Shown in pieces: positions 1 through 7,251 of a stretch of 41,194 nt of DNA; positions within the stretch are counted from its first letter, which is position 1, and each line of letters opens with the position of its first letter. Location of the stretch: NCBI GenBank assembly GCA_937916085.1, contig CALGGO010000089.1, positions 1-41,194 of the forward strand, given 5' to 3'. Source of the DNA: an uncultured Prevotellaceae bacterium (GTDB lineage Bacteria; Bacteroidota; Bacteroidia; Bacteroidales; Muribaculaceae). A program made the translations under genes and the position numbers. The notes under the pieces were generated by a model. The model was given only the letters and a program-made list of their open reading frames with translations, did no database searches and had not been told where the DNA came from.

Positions 1-27
1 TCACAAAGACAATGCCCATGAAACGAC

Positions 28-56
28 ATCAGCGAATAGCAAAACTATTCACTGAT
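28..56 (-). terminator. Hairpin downstream of the minus-strand ATPase
   Basis: An imperfect inverted repeat has 12-base arms (28-39 and 45-56), one mismatch and a CAAAA loop. It lies about 30 bases past the stop codon of the leftward ATPase gene, where a terminator would be expected. No clear T-run follows on the minus strand, so the terminator role is inferred. Bases 1-82 hold no recognisable gene. Confidence 0.35.
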
Positions 57-82
57 GAATTTTGGGTGACGCAATGACGAAG

Positions 83-1315
83 TCAGGAAAAATCCAAGAG
101 ACCCATAGTGACGATACCATAATCATTTACTTTCCGCATGATGTTTACTCCCACTATAATGATTTTCTGAAAGCTATCATTAATGTTAAGTAAAGACCGT
201 TGCTCTTGATCCTCTTTTTCAGGTGTGGGTATTCTAAAAGCTGATTGTACATATACTCTTTCAGCACCACGATTTACAACAAAATCAACTTCAAGGTTAT
301 TTCGTTGTAATTTGTTGTCCTCATCTCGTCGCCATGTTTCTACCAGCCCCACATCCACTCTATAACCTCGCTGTCGCAATTCGTTGTAGATTATGTTTTC
401 CATGATATGGGGCTCTTCTTGTTGCCTGAAATTTAGTGCGGCAGCACGCAAACCCAAATCAGAGAAATAGTATTTTGTTTCGGTGCCAATATATTTACGC
501 CCTTTAACGTCATATCTCAGCGCTTCTTCTATCAAAAAAGCATCTTGCATATATCCTATGTATTCCTTAAGTGTCTTGTCTGAAATAGCTATCCCTGCGG
601 TTGACTTAAATGTGTTACTTATGCGCTTGGGGTTAGTTGGTGACCCGATTGCCGATGCCAATATTTGAACTAATTGCTTAAGTCCGTCGGTGTTCCGAAT
701 GTGGTTTCGTTCGATTATGTCGCTAAGGTAAGTTAACTCAAAGAGATTAATCAGGTATTCTTCTTTTTGTTGTGCCGACGATAGTTGTGCAACCTGAGGC
801 AAGCCACCATAAGTATAATAATTATTCCAAGCCTCCTGTCGGTCACCGCCTATCACATCATAGAATTCCTTGAAAGTGAGCGGCCACACTCTAATCTCGG
901 TACCTCGCCCACGAAACTCCGTTACTACATCTTTAGACAAAAACTTAGAATTTGAACCGGAAACGTAAACATCTACATTTGGTGTGTGTGTCAAACTCAA
1001 CAGGAGCTCCACAAAGTCTTCAACGAGTTGGACCTCGTCTAATATGACATAGTAGCGTTTACCGTCATTAGAAATCAGATTGTCGATATAATCAATCAAT
1101 AGTTCAGGATTTTTAAACTTCCTGTTTCTAATATCATCAAGTGGTATCTCAATGATGTGATTCTCATCGACTCCTTTATTAATCAAATAGTTGTGAAAAA
1201 TGTTGAACAACAAAAATGATTTGCCACAGCGGCGACCTCCAGTAATAATCTTTACTAGCCCGTTACCTTCGCTTTCAATAAGCTGCTCTAAATTTTTAGT
1301 CCTTGGGAATATCAT
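83..1315 (-). CDS. AAA ATPase with DUF4143-type C-terminus
   Basis: This 410-residue protein belongs to the large prokaryotic group of AAA_14/DUF4143 ATPases, whose cellular role is mostly unknown. The Walker A motif GGRRCGKS is at residues 26-33. A Walker B stretch (VILDEVQL) lies near residue 92, followed by an SGSNSKFL sensor-like segment. The C-terminal third contains NNLEVDFVV followed by VYVQSA, the E/D...Q layout of the degenerate PD-(D/E)XK-like domain usual in DUF4143 proteins. The ATG at 1315 is supported by a promoter at 1353-1382. A second ATPase of related design starts divergently at 1900. Such genes are patchy in Bacteroidales and often exchanged horizontally. The ATPase call is firm; function is unknown. 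Confidence 0.85.
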   Translation of the reverse strand: MIFPRTKNLEQLIESEGNGLVKIITGGRRCGKSFLLFNIFHNYLINKGVDENHIIEIPLDDIRNRKFKNPELLIDYIDNLISNDGKRYYVILDEVQLVEDFVELLLSLTHTPNVDVYVSGSNSKFLSKDVVTEFRGRGTEIRVWPLTFKEFYDVIGGDRQEAWNNYYTYGGLPQVAQLSSAQQKEEYLINLFELTYLSDIIERNHIRNTDGLKQLVQILASAIGSPTNPKRISNTFKSTAGIAISDKTLKEYIGYMQDAFLIEEALRYDVKGRKYIGTETKYYFSDLGLRAAALNFRQQEEPHIMENIIYNELRQRGYRVDVGLVETWRRDEDNKLQRNNLEVDFVVNRGAERVYVQSAFRIPTPEKEDQEQRSLLNINDSFQKIIIVGVNIMRKVNDYGIVTMGLLDFS

Positions 1316-1352
1316 TGCGCCGATTTTTTGTAGAATGACACATATTTTCGTT

Positions 1353-1382
1353 GCAAAAATACACTTTTTCTTAGAAATACAA
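1353..1382 (-). promoter_or_regulatory. Bacteroidota promoter for the leftward ATPase
   Basis: Read on the minus strand, TTG (1380-1382) is followed after 19 bases by TATTTTTG (1353-1360), matching the Bacteroidota TTG/TAnnTTTG pattern. It is about 38 bases upstream of the ATG at 1315. Confidence 0.6.
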
Positions 1383-1488
1383 AAGTAATAATCAATTATT
1401 ATTTCAAAATTTCATCAATTATATGCCATATCATACTTGGTTCTATTTCTTTTTAATTGTCCAGCAGAAATGTAGTGCTCAATGCACT

Positions 1489-1563
1489 GCCACAGTAATC
1501 CTCGCCATGGGCGACGGCCGCCGCGCCGCCCAAAACATGGCCCGTCAACTCCTGAGCGTGTAA
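1489..1563 (+). pseudogene. Orphan C-terminal tail of a glutamate synthase small subunit (gltD-like)
   Basis: Twenty-four codons plus TAA read ATVILAMGDGRRAA followed by QNMARQLLSV. This is the signature C-terminus of the NADPH-dependent glutamate synthase small subunit and related NfnB-type flavoproteins, where A-T-V-I-x-A-M-G-x-G-R-x-A-A precedes a short helix and the stop. No upstream reading frame continues the homology: about 450 residues are missing and the sequence just before 1489 is unrelated and AT-rich. The tail lies between two divergent ATPase genes, next to a structured RNA element. It is most simply the scar of a deletion or insertion that removed the rest of the gene. Its high GC contrasts with its surroundings. 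Family identity is a confident motif call; the event is inferred. Confidence 0.7.
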
Positions 1564-1585
1564 TCATTCGATACAATAAACACAA

Positions 1586-1715
1586 TGCGCCCGTTCTTTA
1601 CACTGCTTATCCATCTATGGAAGAAAATTTTGCCGATTTTCGTTGGGAAGGATAACGCAAAAACGCTCTCAAATATGTCTTCAATCAAGAGCTTGTCTCC
1701 ACAAGATTGCTTGAA
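1586..1715 (-). ncRNA. Structured RNA element, copy 1
   Basis: Read leftward, this stretch of about 130 bases closely resembles the first 130 bases of the leader at 7252. A 36-base hairpin (1680-1715) has 9-base outer arms and an inner CTTGT/ACAAG stem. It is followed by the conserved blocks GCGTTTTTGCGTTATCC, TCGGCAAAATTTT and GGATAAGCAGT, the first and last of which contain complementary TATCC/GGATA. It has its own promoter ending at 1722. A one-base length difference between the copies breaks any shared reading frame while the nucleotide blocks stay identical, so conservation is at RNA or DNA level. Downstream on the same strand is the antisense of the gltD remnant, then the ATPase at 1315. 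Function is unknown. Confidence 0.6.
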
Positions 1716-1721
1716 TTGGCG

Positions 1722-1752
1722 CAAAGTTAGCTTACATTTTATTTTTGTGCAA
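1722..1752 (-). promoter_or_regulatory. Promoter of RNA element copy 1
   Basis: On the minus strand TTG (1750-1752), exactly 20 bases, then TAACTTTG (1722-1729). The copy at 7218-7248 has the same box and the same spacing, although the spacer sequences differ. Confidence 0.7.
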
Positions 1753-1899
1753 GTTTTTTTGAGAAAAAGTTGGATATGTGAAACTATTGGAGTAATTTTG
1801 CGGTTCAGAAATGGCTGTTTCGGAACTGGCGATTTCGGAACCGTATATTTCGGTTTTTCAACCACAAAACTTTGTGAGTACAAATATAACTATACAATC

Positions 1900-3219
1900 A
1901 TGAGATTTTTTGATAGAGAAAAAGATATTAAGCGATTACAGGATATTAAAGAAAAGTCTAAACGCATCGCACAGTTCACCGTCATCACTGGTCGTCGTCG
2001 CATCGGTAAGACATCACTTGTGCTTGAGGCTTTTAGAGGAGATGTGATACTTTATTTTTTCGTTTCACGCAAAGATGAGACCGAGTTGTGTGCCGGATAC
2101 ATCGAGGAAATATCACAAAAGCTGGATGTTCCCATAATGGGTGTTAGTAATAGTTTTGCAAAAGTTTTTGATTTTGTGATGCAACTGTCTAAGACACGCA
2201 ATATCACACTCGTGATAGATGAGTTTCAGGAATTCATGCGCGTCAATAGTTCGATATACAGCGATATGCAGCGCATTTGGGATCTTAACAAGCAGGAATC
2301 ACACATCAACTTGATAGTGTGTGGCTCGGTGAATTCGTTGATGAACAGGTTGTTTCGTGATAACAAAGAATCATTGTTTGGTCGCAACACGGGCATGATT
2401 AATGTGAAACCCTTTGCTCCCAGTGTGCTGAAGGAGATAATGAATGAATATAACCCTAATGCAGCCAACGAAGATTTGTTGGCGTTATATCTGTTCACAG
2501 GCGGTATAGCAAAATATGTAGAAATGATGATGGATAGCGGAGCTACTTGTCGAGACGAAATGTTGGCACTAGCAACTCAAGACGGTTCACAGTTTATAGA
2601 TGAGGGCAAATTGATGCTTATTGATGAGTTTGGCAAGGATTATGGAACATATTTCAGTATTTTGAGTTTTATCTCTCAGGGATATAATACCCGAAATCAG
2701 TTGGAAGATATGCTCAAGAAAGAGATTGGTGGCTACTTGACAAGACTTGATACGGAATATAATCTGGTTACTAAAAAGCAGCCTATACTTGAACCTACTG
2801 CTAATAAACGTTCCCGCTACACTTTGGAAGATAATTTCTTGAGCTTCTGGTTCCGCTTCATGTATAAATACAATTATATGACTGAAATTGGTGCCTTTGA
2901 CAAATTGAGAGAAGTTATTGAACGTGACTATAATACATACAGTGGTTTTGTGCTTGAGAAATACTACCGTGAGAAGCTTATTGAAGAAGGTAAATATACA
3001 AAACTCGGTTATTGGCATGATAATCATGGAGAGAATGAGATAGATATCGTTGGCATTGATGAACTAGGCAAGAGTGTTGATTTCTATGAAGTGAAACGGA
3101 ATGCTCGCTCCATAAATATTGGAATCTTGCGAAGCAAAGCAGAAGTGTTCCTCGCAAAGCACAAACAGTTGAAAGATTATACATTAAGTTACAAAGGCCT
3201 CAGCATTGATGATATGTAG
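1900..3219 (+). CDS. Archaeal-type ATPase with DUF234 nuclease-like C-terminus
   Basis: The 439-residue product is an ATPase_2 (PF01637-like) P-loop protein with a DUF234-type C-terminal domain. Walker A GRRRIGKT is at about residues 31-38 and Walker B LVIDEFQEF near 103-111. A winged-helix-like middle precedes the C-terminal NEIDIVGIDE and FYEVKR pair, which fits a PD-(D/E)XK core. The frame is open back to 1585, but I chose the ATG at 1900: the extra 105 codons would run through RNA element copy 1 in antisense, and FFDREKDI is the usual N-terminus of this family. Base composition is AT-rich compared with the housekeeping genes, hinting at acquisition. The biological role is unknown; mobile-defence or toxin-like roles are speculation. 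Confidence 0.82.
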   Translation: MRFFDREKDIKRLQDIKEKSKRIAQFTVITGRRRIGKTSLVLEAFRGDVILYFFVSRKDETELCAGYIEEISQKLDVPIMGVSNSFAKVFDFVMQLSKTRNITLVIDEFQEFMRVNSSIYSDMQRIWDLNKQESHINLIVCGSVNSLMNRLFRDNKESLFGRNTGMINVKPFAPSVLKEIMNEYNPNAANEDLLALYLFTGGIAKYVEMMMDSGATCRDEMLALATQDGSQFIDEGKLMLIDEFGKDYGTYFSILSFISQGYNTRNQLEDMLKKEIGGYLTRLDTEYNLVTKKQPILEPTANKRSRYTLEDNFLSFWFRFMYKYNYMTEIGAFDKLREVIERDYNTYSGFVLEKYYREKLIEEGKYTKLGYWHDNHGENEIDIVGIDELGKSVDFYEVKRNARSINIGILRSKAEVFLAKHKQLKDYTLSYKGLSIDDM

Positions 3220-3245
3220 TCAAATGCTTTTGTTCTAAAAAAGTT

Positions 3246-3273
3246 GAGGATGCATCCGTATGGGCGCATCCTC
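3246..3273 (+). terminator. Hairpin terminator after the rightward ATPase
   Basis: GAGGATGC (3246-3253) pairs with GCATCCTC (3266-3273) around a 12-base loop, 27 bases after the stop codon. A T-rich stretch follows. Confidence 0.6.
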
Positions 3274-3313
3274 TGTTTATATAATCATGTGAATTCTCTC
3301 TAAATGATGTTGG

Positions 3314-3463
3314 TCAGTCATTATGCTGACAATCTCTCATTTTCTCGGGCCAAGCGATGTAGCCCTTTGGTTGCTGGCTTCGTAATGCCACGTTGGGGTG
3401 AAAAGCGTGATTTGGTAATGTGAAGCCATGATTGAGACCCCTTTTTGTTGTTTTGTTTTCCAT
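3314..3463 (-). CDS. Small ORF of 49 residues with its own promoter
   Basis: An ATG at 3463 opens a 49-codon frame ending in TGA at 3314. The product starts MENKTTKRGLNHGF and contains ALRSQQPKGYIAWPEK and then MRDCQHND. It is basic, rich in Asn, His and Gln, and has no membrane segment or signal peptide. A textbook promoter (3588-3618) points at it, giving a 5' leader of about 120 bases. The frame is the only sensible content between the ATPase terminator and the msr gene. I do not recognise a function. The alternative is that the conserved thing is the DNA or RNA and the ORF is incidental. Confidence 0.5.
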   Translation of the reverse strand: MENKTTKRGLNHGFTLPNHAFHPNVALRSQQPKGYIAWPEKMRDCQHND

Positions 3464-3587
3464 ACTAAATAAGATTTTTATCGTAATTATTCACAAGAGT
3501 GTTGCAAAAAAACTACGGATTAATCTGATTTCTCTGATTTTAGTCACCTGCAACAGCCTCCCTACAATTCTCTCATCAATGACGGTG

Positions 3588-3618
3588 CAAAGGTACACAT
3601 TTTCCTTGACATGACCAA
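3588..3618 (-). promoter_or_regulatory. Promoter for the 49-residue ORF
   Basis: Minus strand: TTG (3616-3618), exactly 20 bases, TACCTTTG (3588-3595). It lies just beyond the 3' end of the msr gene on the same strand and about 125 bases upstream of the small ORF. Confidence 0.65.
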
Positions 3619-3655
3619 GAAAAATATGTTTTATAACATATTTTTGGCGATTTTT

Positions 3656-4117
3656 TTACCAATTAAGCGATTTTGAGAGGCTTTTCATGAGTTTTTCGAG
3701 GTAAGTCTTGTCGGTCTCATCAAAGGTGTTGAGTTCACGGCTGTCGATGTCGAGAACGGCTACCACGCTGCCTTCTGAGTTGTGGACTGGCACAACTATC
3801 TCGCTGCGAGAGAGGCTGCTGCACGCTATGTGACCAGGAAACTGCTCCACGTCGGGGACTATCACCGTTTCGTCACGTTCCCATGCCGTGCCGCACACAC
3901 CCCGTCCGCGCTTGATGCGATAGCACGCCACTGGACCTTGGAACGGGGCAAGCTCTAATTGGTTGTCATTTACAGTATAAAATCCTGTCCACCACCAGCC
4001 AAATGCTTCGTGCAAAGCCGCCGTCACATTTGCCATCACGCTCACGGCGTTGATCTCTCCCTCAATCATCGCCACCACCTGCGGCAGCAGTTCTTCATAT
4101 TTCTCTTGCTTTGTCAT
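3656..4117 (-). CDS. msrC: Free methionine-(R)-sulfoxide reductase (GAF domain)
   Basis: The 153-residue single GAF-domain protein matches the fRMsr family, which reduces free (not protein-bound) L-methionine-(R)-sulfoxide using thioredoxin in the cytoplasm. All three expected cysteines are visible: in PVACYRI, in GRGVCGTAW and in GHIACSS, equivalent to the catalytic and resolving set of the E. coli enzyme. The C-terminal SEIVVPV and VLDIDS motifs are also typical. The frame can start at a GTG (4126), but the ATG at 4117 is preceded by AGGTGGA and is preferred. It stands alone, divergent from the T9SS plug gene. A TATTTTTG box on the minus strand at 4143-4150 could be its promoter. Confidence 0.88.
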   Translation of the reverse strand: MTKQEKYEELLPQVVAMIEGEINAVSVMANVTAALHEAFGWWWTGFYTVNDNQLELAPFQGPVACYRIKRGRGVCGTAWERDETVIVPDVEQFPGHIACSSLSRSEIVVPVHNSEGSVVAVLDIDSRELNTFDETDKTYLEKLMKSLSKSLNW

Positions 4118-4192
4118 AGTATCCACCTATGGAAATTTTCTGCAAAAATAATTATTCTTTGTAAAAGTTCGGCATTTTAAACCAAAATATTG

Positions 4193-4200
4193 TACCTTTG
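4193..4200 (+). promoter_or_regulatory. -7 box of the T9SS plug gene
   Basis: TACCTTTG lies 25 bases before the ATG at 4226, in an AT-rich divergent spacer. Its position rules out the in-frame ATG at 4190 as the true start, since that codon overlaps the box. Confidence 0.6.
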
Positions 4201-4225
4201 TCAAAATTTGAAACCTCTTGCAATT

Positions 4226-5488
4226 ATGAAGAAAGTTTTATCTATTATAATAATGTGTGTCGCTGCCGTCGCTTGTGTCGTGGCTGACGATACTCAAGTA
4301 CATATTTTCGACCCTAATGTGAAGTCGCTCAAAATCGCGCCCATCAGCAACATGTATCTACCACCAATCTATGTGTTGGGCAGTGATGACGTGCTGAATG
4401 TGAACTTCGACTATCTCGACCTCGATGCCCAGTACCTGCGCTATAGCGTGACGCACTGCAATGCCAACTGGCAGCCGTCGCAGCTGGTGGAGAGCGAGTA
4501 TGTTGAAGGCTTTAACCAGGCGGATATAGAGGACTTTAAGCCCAGCGAGGCGACTTTTGTGCATTATTTCAACTACGATTTCTGCATCCCCAATAACGAC
4601 TTCATAATCACCAAGAGCGGCAACTATCTGTTGAAGGTCTATCGCCAGGACGACCCCGACGATGTGCTGTTCCAGACGCGTTTCTCGGTGTGTGAGAACA
4701 CGATGGGGGTATATGCCGAGGTGCTCACCAACACCGACGTTGATTACAACGCCCACAACCAACAGGTGAATTTTGTCGTCACCACCAAGGGCGGCGAGCG
4801 CATCAGCGACCCATATAACGAGCTTGCGGCAATTGTGACTCAGAATTCACGTCCCGACAATGAGGTGATGGTGACTAAACCGCTGATGGTGAGTGGCAAC
4901 AAGGTGACGTTTGAGCACAACCGCGACCTGATTTTCCCTGCCGGCAACGAGTATAGGCGCATTGAGATGGTGAACATCAACTCGATGAATATGGGGGTGG
5001 AGAAGATTCAGTATTTCGAGCCTTACTACCATGCCACACTCTACCGTAATGAGCCTCGAGTCGATGGGCAGTACCTTTATGACAAGACACAGTATGGGCA
5101 TTTCACCATAAGGACTTCCGGGGCTTATGATTCGATGGTGGAGAGCGACTACATCGTTACGCATTTCGCGCTTTACACCGGCGAGCGATTAGAAGGCGGA
5201 AACCTCTTTGTGCAGGGCGAGTTCACGCTGGGAATGCCTCCCGAGCAATGCCTCATGCGCTACGACCCCAACTATGGCACCTATAACTGCGACATTCTGC
5301 TAAAGCAGGGCGCTTACAACTACCAGTTCCTGTGGGTGCCAAACGGCAGCGGAGTGGGGCAGACCGCTATGATTGAAGGCGACAAATATCAGACCAGCAA
5401 CGAGTATCTTATAAAGGTTTATGACCGCCCCTTCGGCGAGCGCTACGACCACTTCGTGGGATTTGGGATTGTCTATTCGGGACGATGA
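4226..5488 (+). CDS. DUF5103 / type IX secretion plug-like protein
   Basis: The 420-residue secreted protein has an N-terminal signal peptide (MKKVLSIIIMCVAAVACVVA, cleavage near residue 20). It aligns by eye with the DUF5103 family, whose N-terminal part is called the T9SS plug domain. In Flavobacterium the plug protein closes the SprA outer-membrane channel on the periplasmic side. Family-typical segments are LPPIYVLGSDDVLNVNFDYLD near the start, RYSVTHCNANWQPS and the C-terminal YNYQFLWVPNGSG. DUF5103 proteins also occur in Bacteroidetes without a complete T9SS, so an actual plug role is inferred. It fits the sorting-type C-termini on secreted proteins at 16-19 kb. The start follows the -7 box at 4193. 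Confidence 0.78.
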   Translation: MKKVLSIIIMCVAAVACVVADDTQVHIFDPNVKSLKIAPISNMYLPPIYVLGSDDVLNVNFDYLDLDAQYLRYSVTHCNANWQPSQLVESEYVEGFNQADIEDFKPSEATFVHYFNYDFCIPNNDFIITKSGNYLLKVYRQDDPDDVLFQTRFSVCENTMGVYAEVLTNTDVDYNAHNQQVNFVVTTKGGERISDPYNELAAIVTQNSRPDNEVMVTKPLMVSGNKVTFEHNRDLIFPAGNEYRRIEMVNINSMNMGVEKIQYFEPYYHATLYRNEPRVDGQYLYDKTQYGHFTIRTSGAYDSMVESDYIVTHFALYTGERLEGGNLFVQGEFTLGMPPEQCLMRYDPNYGTYNCDILLKQGAYNYQFLWVPNGSGVGQTAMIEGDKYQTSNEYLIKVYDRPFGERYDHFVGFGIVYSGR

Positions 5489-5545
5489 TTTTTTGACATA
5501 AGAACATAGGTTTTCATAAGAACAGAATTATAATTGTAATCCACT

Positions 5546-5818
5546 ATGGAAGAGACCGGGACATTAGGAGATTTGATAGCATTTGAAATGGATGTCTATG
5601 ATCAGCTTAAAGATTACTGTGATAATCATGAGGATTATCCGCTGAACTGCGTGTTAGCGATAGATCCAGAATTTCTAATAGTATCAATTGACATACTTGA
5701 GAATGTGGAAGATTGTGACATATATCCAGTTGGTTTTTTTCTTGATGGAGATGAACCTGACACGGAGGAAATAGAAAAATTAGCAAACGAATATTTCGAT
5801 AGAGATTACAATATCTAA
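5546..5818 (+). CDS. Highly acidic 90-residue protein of unknown function
   Basis: I do not recognise a family with certainty. The product has 27 Asp/Glu and only 3 Lys/Arg in 90 residues, with no signal peptide or membrane span. The middle (CVLAIDPEFLIVSIDI) looks like a small beta-rich core and the tail (DTEEIEKLANEYFDRDYNI) like an amphipathic helix. The general layout recalls small uncharacterised Bacteroidales proteins, and strongly acidic small proteins can act as DNA mimics, but neither is shown here. It lies 57 bases after the plug gene, separated by two CATAAGAACA direct repeats, and is followed within 5 bases by a MITE-like element. Its AT-rich composition differs from its neighbours, suggesting a mobile origin. 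Confidence 0.65.
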   Translation: MEETGTLGDLIAFEMDVYDQLKDYCDNHEDYPLNCVLAIDPEFLIVSIDILENVEDCDIYPVGFFLDGDEPDTEEIEKLANEYFDRDYNI

Positions 5819-5822
5819 TAAA

Positions 5823-5964
5823 GAGTCCACTTTAAAAAATAAAAGCACACGAATTAAACTAATTTCAACGAATTTTATTTAATTGATATTCAATTAGTTT
5901 TTAATCGTCTTTAATCGTTTGAATATTTGAATCAGCACAAAATGCCACTTTTTAAAGTGGACTC
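5823..5964. mobile_element. MITE-like element, 142 bp, with 16-bp terminal inverted repeats
   Basis: GAGTCCACTTTAAAAA (5823-5838) is repeated as its exact reverse complement at 5949-5964. The interior is AT-rich and non-coding. The right end also contains a small palindrome (CCACTTT/AAAGTGG). No transposase is present and no clear target duplication is visible. It fills the spacer between the acidic ORF and the 3' end of the antiporter gene and could also serve as a terminator for both converging genes. Confidence 0.6.
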
Positions 5965-5982
5965 ATTCGTGTTGTTTCTAAT

Positions 5983-6957
5983 TTATCTCATCAAAAGATA
6001 AACAGTGTAGCCAATGTAGATGGCGATGAAGATGATGCCCTCGATGCGGTCGAATTTTTGCTTCTTGAAGGTGTAGATAGTGATAAAGACGCAGATTGCC
6101 GCCACGAGTGCCATCAGGTAGTCAACCACGTTGATTGTGGTCAGAGTGTAAGGATGAATTGTTGATGACACTCCCAGAATCATTAGCAGGTTGAACACGT
6201 TGGAGCCAATGACGTTGCCCAGCGCCAACTGTGGATTTTTCTTGCAAGCAGCGATAATGGCGGTGATGAGTTCGGGCAACGAGGTGCCCACAGCCACGAT
6301 GGTGATAGAAATCACGGCATCGCTCATGCCCCATGTCTTTGCGAGGGTCTTGGCGGCGTCGAGGAACATGTTGCCTCCCCATAGCAGCGCACCTAACGAC
6401 ACGGCGGCAATCGCCCACAGCAGCATCACATTCTTTCCTGTGAGGATCGATGATGCCTCTTCGTCGGCCTCGGCGAGCGCCTGCTCCGGGTTCTTGCCCT
6501 TGCGCAGTATCACAAAAGCCATATAGACTATGAAAACCAACAGCAGAAATGCGCCATCGAGCCTGGTGAGTGTGTTTTCGCCTAAACCAGGGATCCAGGA
6601 GTCGTTGGCAAGCAACATCACTAAGATTGTCGCCCCAATAGCTACCGGGATGTCGCGGCGTTGCTGCGTCTTATCGATGGCAAATGGCAGGATAGTCGCC
6701 GTCACGCCGAGGATGAGGAACACGTTGGCGATGTTAGAGCCAAGCACGTTACCCATAGCGATGTCGCCGTTTCCTGTGAGCGCACTTGAAATCGATACAA
6801 AAAGCTCAGGTGCCGAGGTGCCTATGCCCACAATCGTGAGACCGATGATGAAATTAGAAATCTTGGCCCGCTGAGCAATAGCCACCGATGCCTCCACAAG
6901 ATAGTTGGCTCCCACAAGCAGCAGTGCCAGTCCCAAGAAAAGAAATAGATAGTCCAT
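5983..6957 (-). CDS. Calcium/sodium antiporter (CaCA family, YrbG-like)
   Basis: The 324-residue inner-membrane protein shows the two inverted alpha-repeats of the cation/Ca2+ exchanger superfamily. The first half has GTSAPELFVSISSAL and GNVLGSNIANVFLILG; the second half has VAVGTSLPELITAIIAA and GNVIGSNVFNLLMILG. The acidic residues in the two GTS-PE motifs are the ion-binding glutamates. About ten hydrophobic spans are visible, with a charged cytoplasmic loop (KGKNPEQALAEADEE) in the middle. Length is normal for the family. It exchanges Na+ for Ca2+ across the cytoplasmic membrane. MITE copy A begins 8 bases upstream of the start codon, so the transcript would carry the element in its 5' UTR. 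Confidence 0.92.
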   Translation of the reverse strand: MDYLFLFLGLALLLVGANYLVEASVAIAQRAKISNFIIGLTIVGIGTSAPELFVSISSALTGNGDIAMGNVLGSNIANVFLILGVTATILPFAIDKTQQRRDIPVAIGATILVMLLANDSWIPGLGENTLTRLDGAFLLLVFIVYMAFVILRKGKNPEQALAEADEEASSILTGKNVMLLWAIAAVSLGALLWGGNMFLDAAKTLAKTWGMSDAVISITIVAVGTSLPELITAIIAACKKNPQLALGNVIGSNVFNLLMILGVSSTIHPYTLTTINVVDYLMALVAAICVFITIYTFKKQKFDRIEGIIFIAIYIGYTVYLLMR

Positions 6958-6964
6958 TATTATA

Positions 6965-7139
6965 GGTGGGTTCTATAAATTAATAAAATGTTGAGATGGG
7001 TTCTTGGCTGTTTTTGTTTCTTTTCGGCATCTGCTTCGTTAAATCCTTGCAACATAGCCCGCTATGCCGCTGCTGCTTTAACTTCGCATCTGCTCGAAAA
7101 TAAATCAAAAACATCGCAAGTTAATTTATAGAACCCATC
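6965..7139. mobile_element. MITE copy A, 175 bp
   Basis: This is a non-coding 175-bp element with long terminal inverted repeats (GGTGGGTTCTATAAATTAA at the left, its complement at the right with one change). It has a CATAGC/GCTATG hairpin near the centre. An inverted copy of the same length lies at 9911-10085, and I count three mismatches between them. TATA flanks both ends and may be a target duplication. It lies between a -7-like box of the antiporter gene (minus strand, TATTTTTG at 7158-7165) and that gene's ATG. Confidence 0.85.
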
Positions 7140-7217
7140 TATAGTTTATTTCAACTGCAAAAATAATAATAATTTCCAATTAATTATAGTCGAAGAAAAA
7201 GAATTATATTATTTTTC

Positions 7218-7248
7218 TTGTGCTTAATAATTTTTATGCGTAACTTTG
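7218..7248 (+). promoter_or_regulatory. Promoter of the FISUMP leader RNA
   Basis: TTG (7218-7220), exactly 20 bases, TAACTTTG (7241-7248): a full Bacteroidota promoter. The start point should be near 7254, giving a 5' leader of about 320 bases before the lipoprotein ATG at 7578. Confidence 0.75.
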
Positions 7249-7251
7249 CAG

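Noticed and set aside
1585..1899. N-terminal extension of the rightward ATPase to 544 residues
   Set aside because: The added codons run antisense through the structured RNA element and its promoter; the family N-terminus and a suitable ATG begin at 1900.
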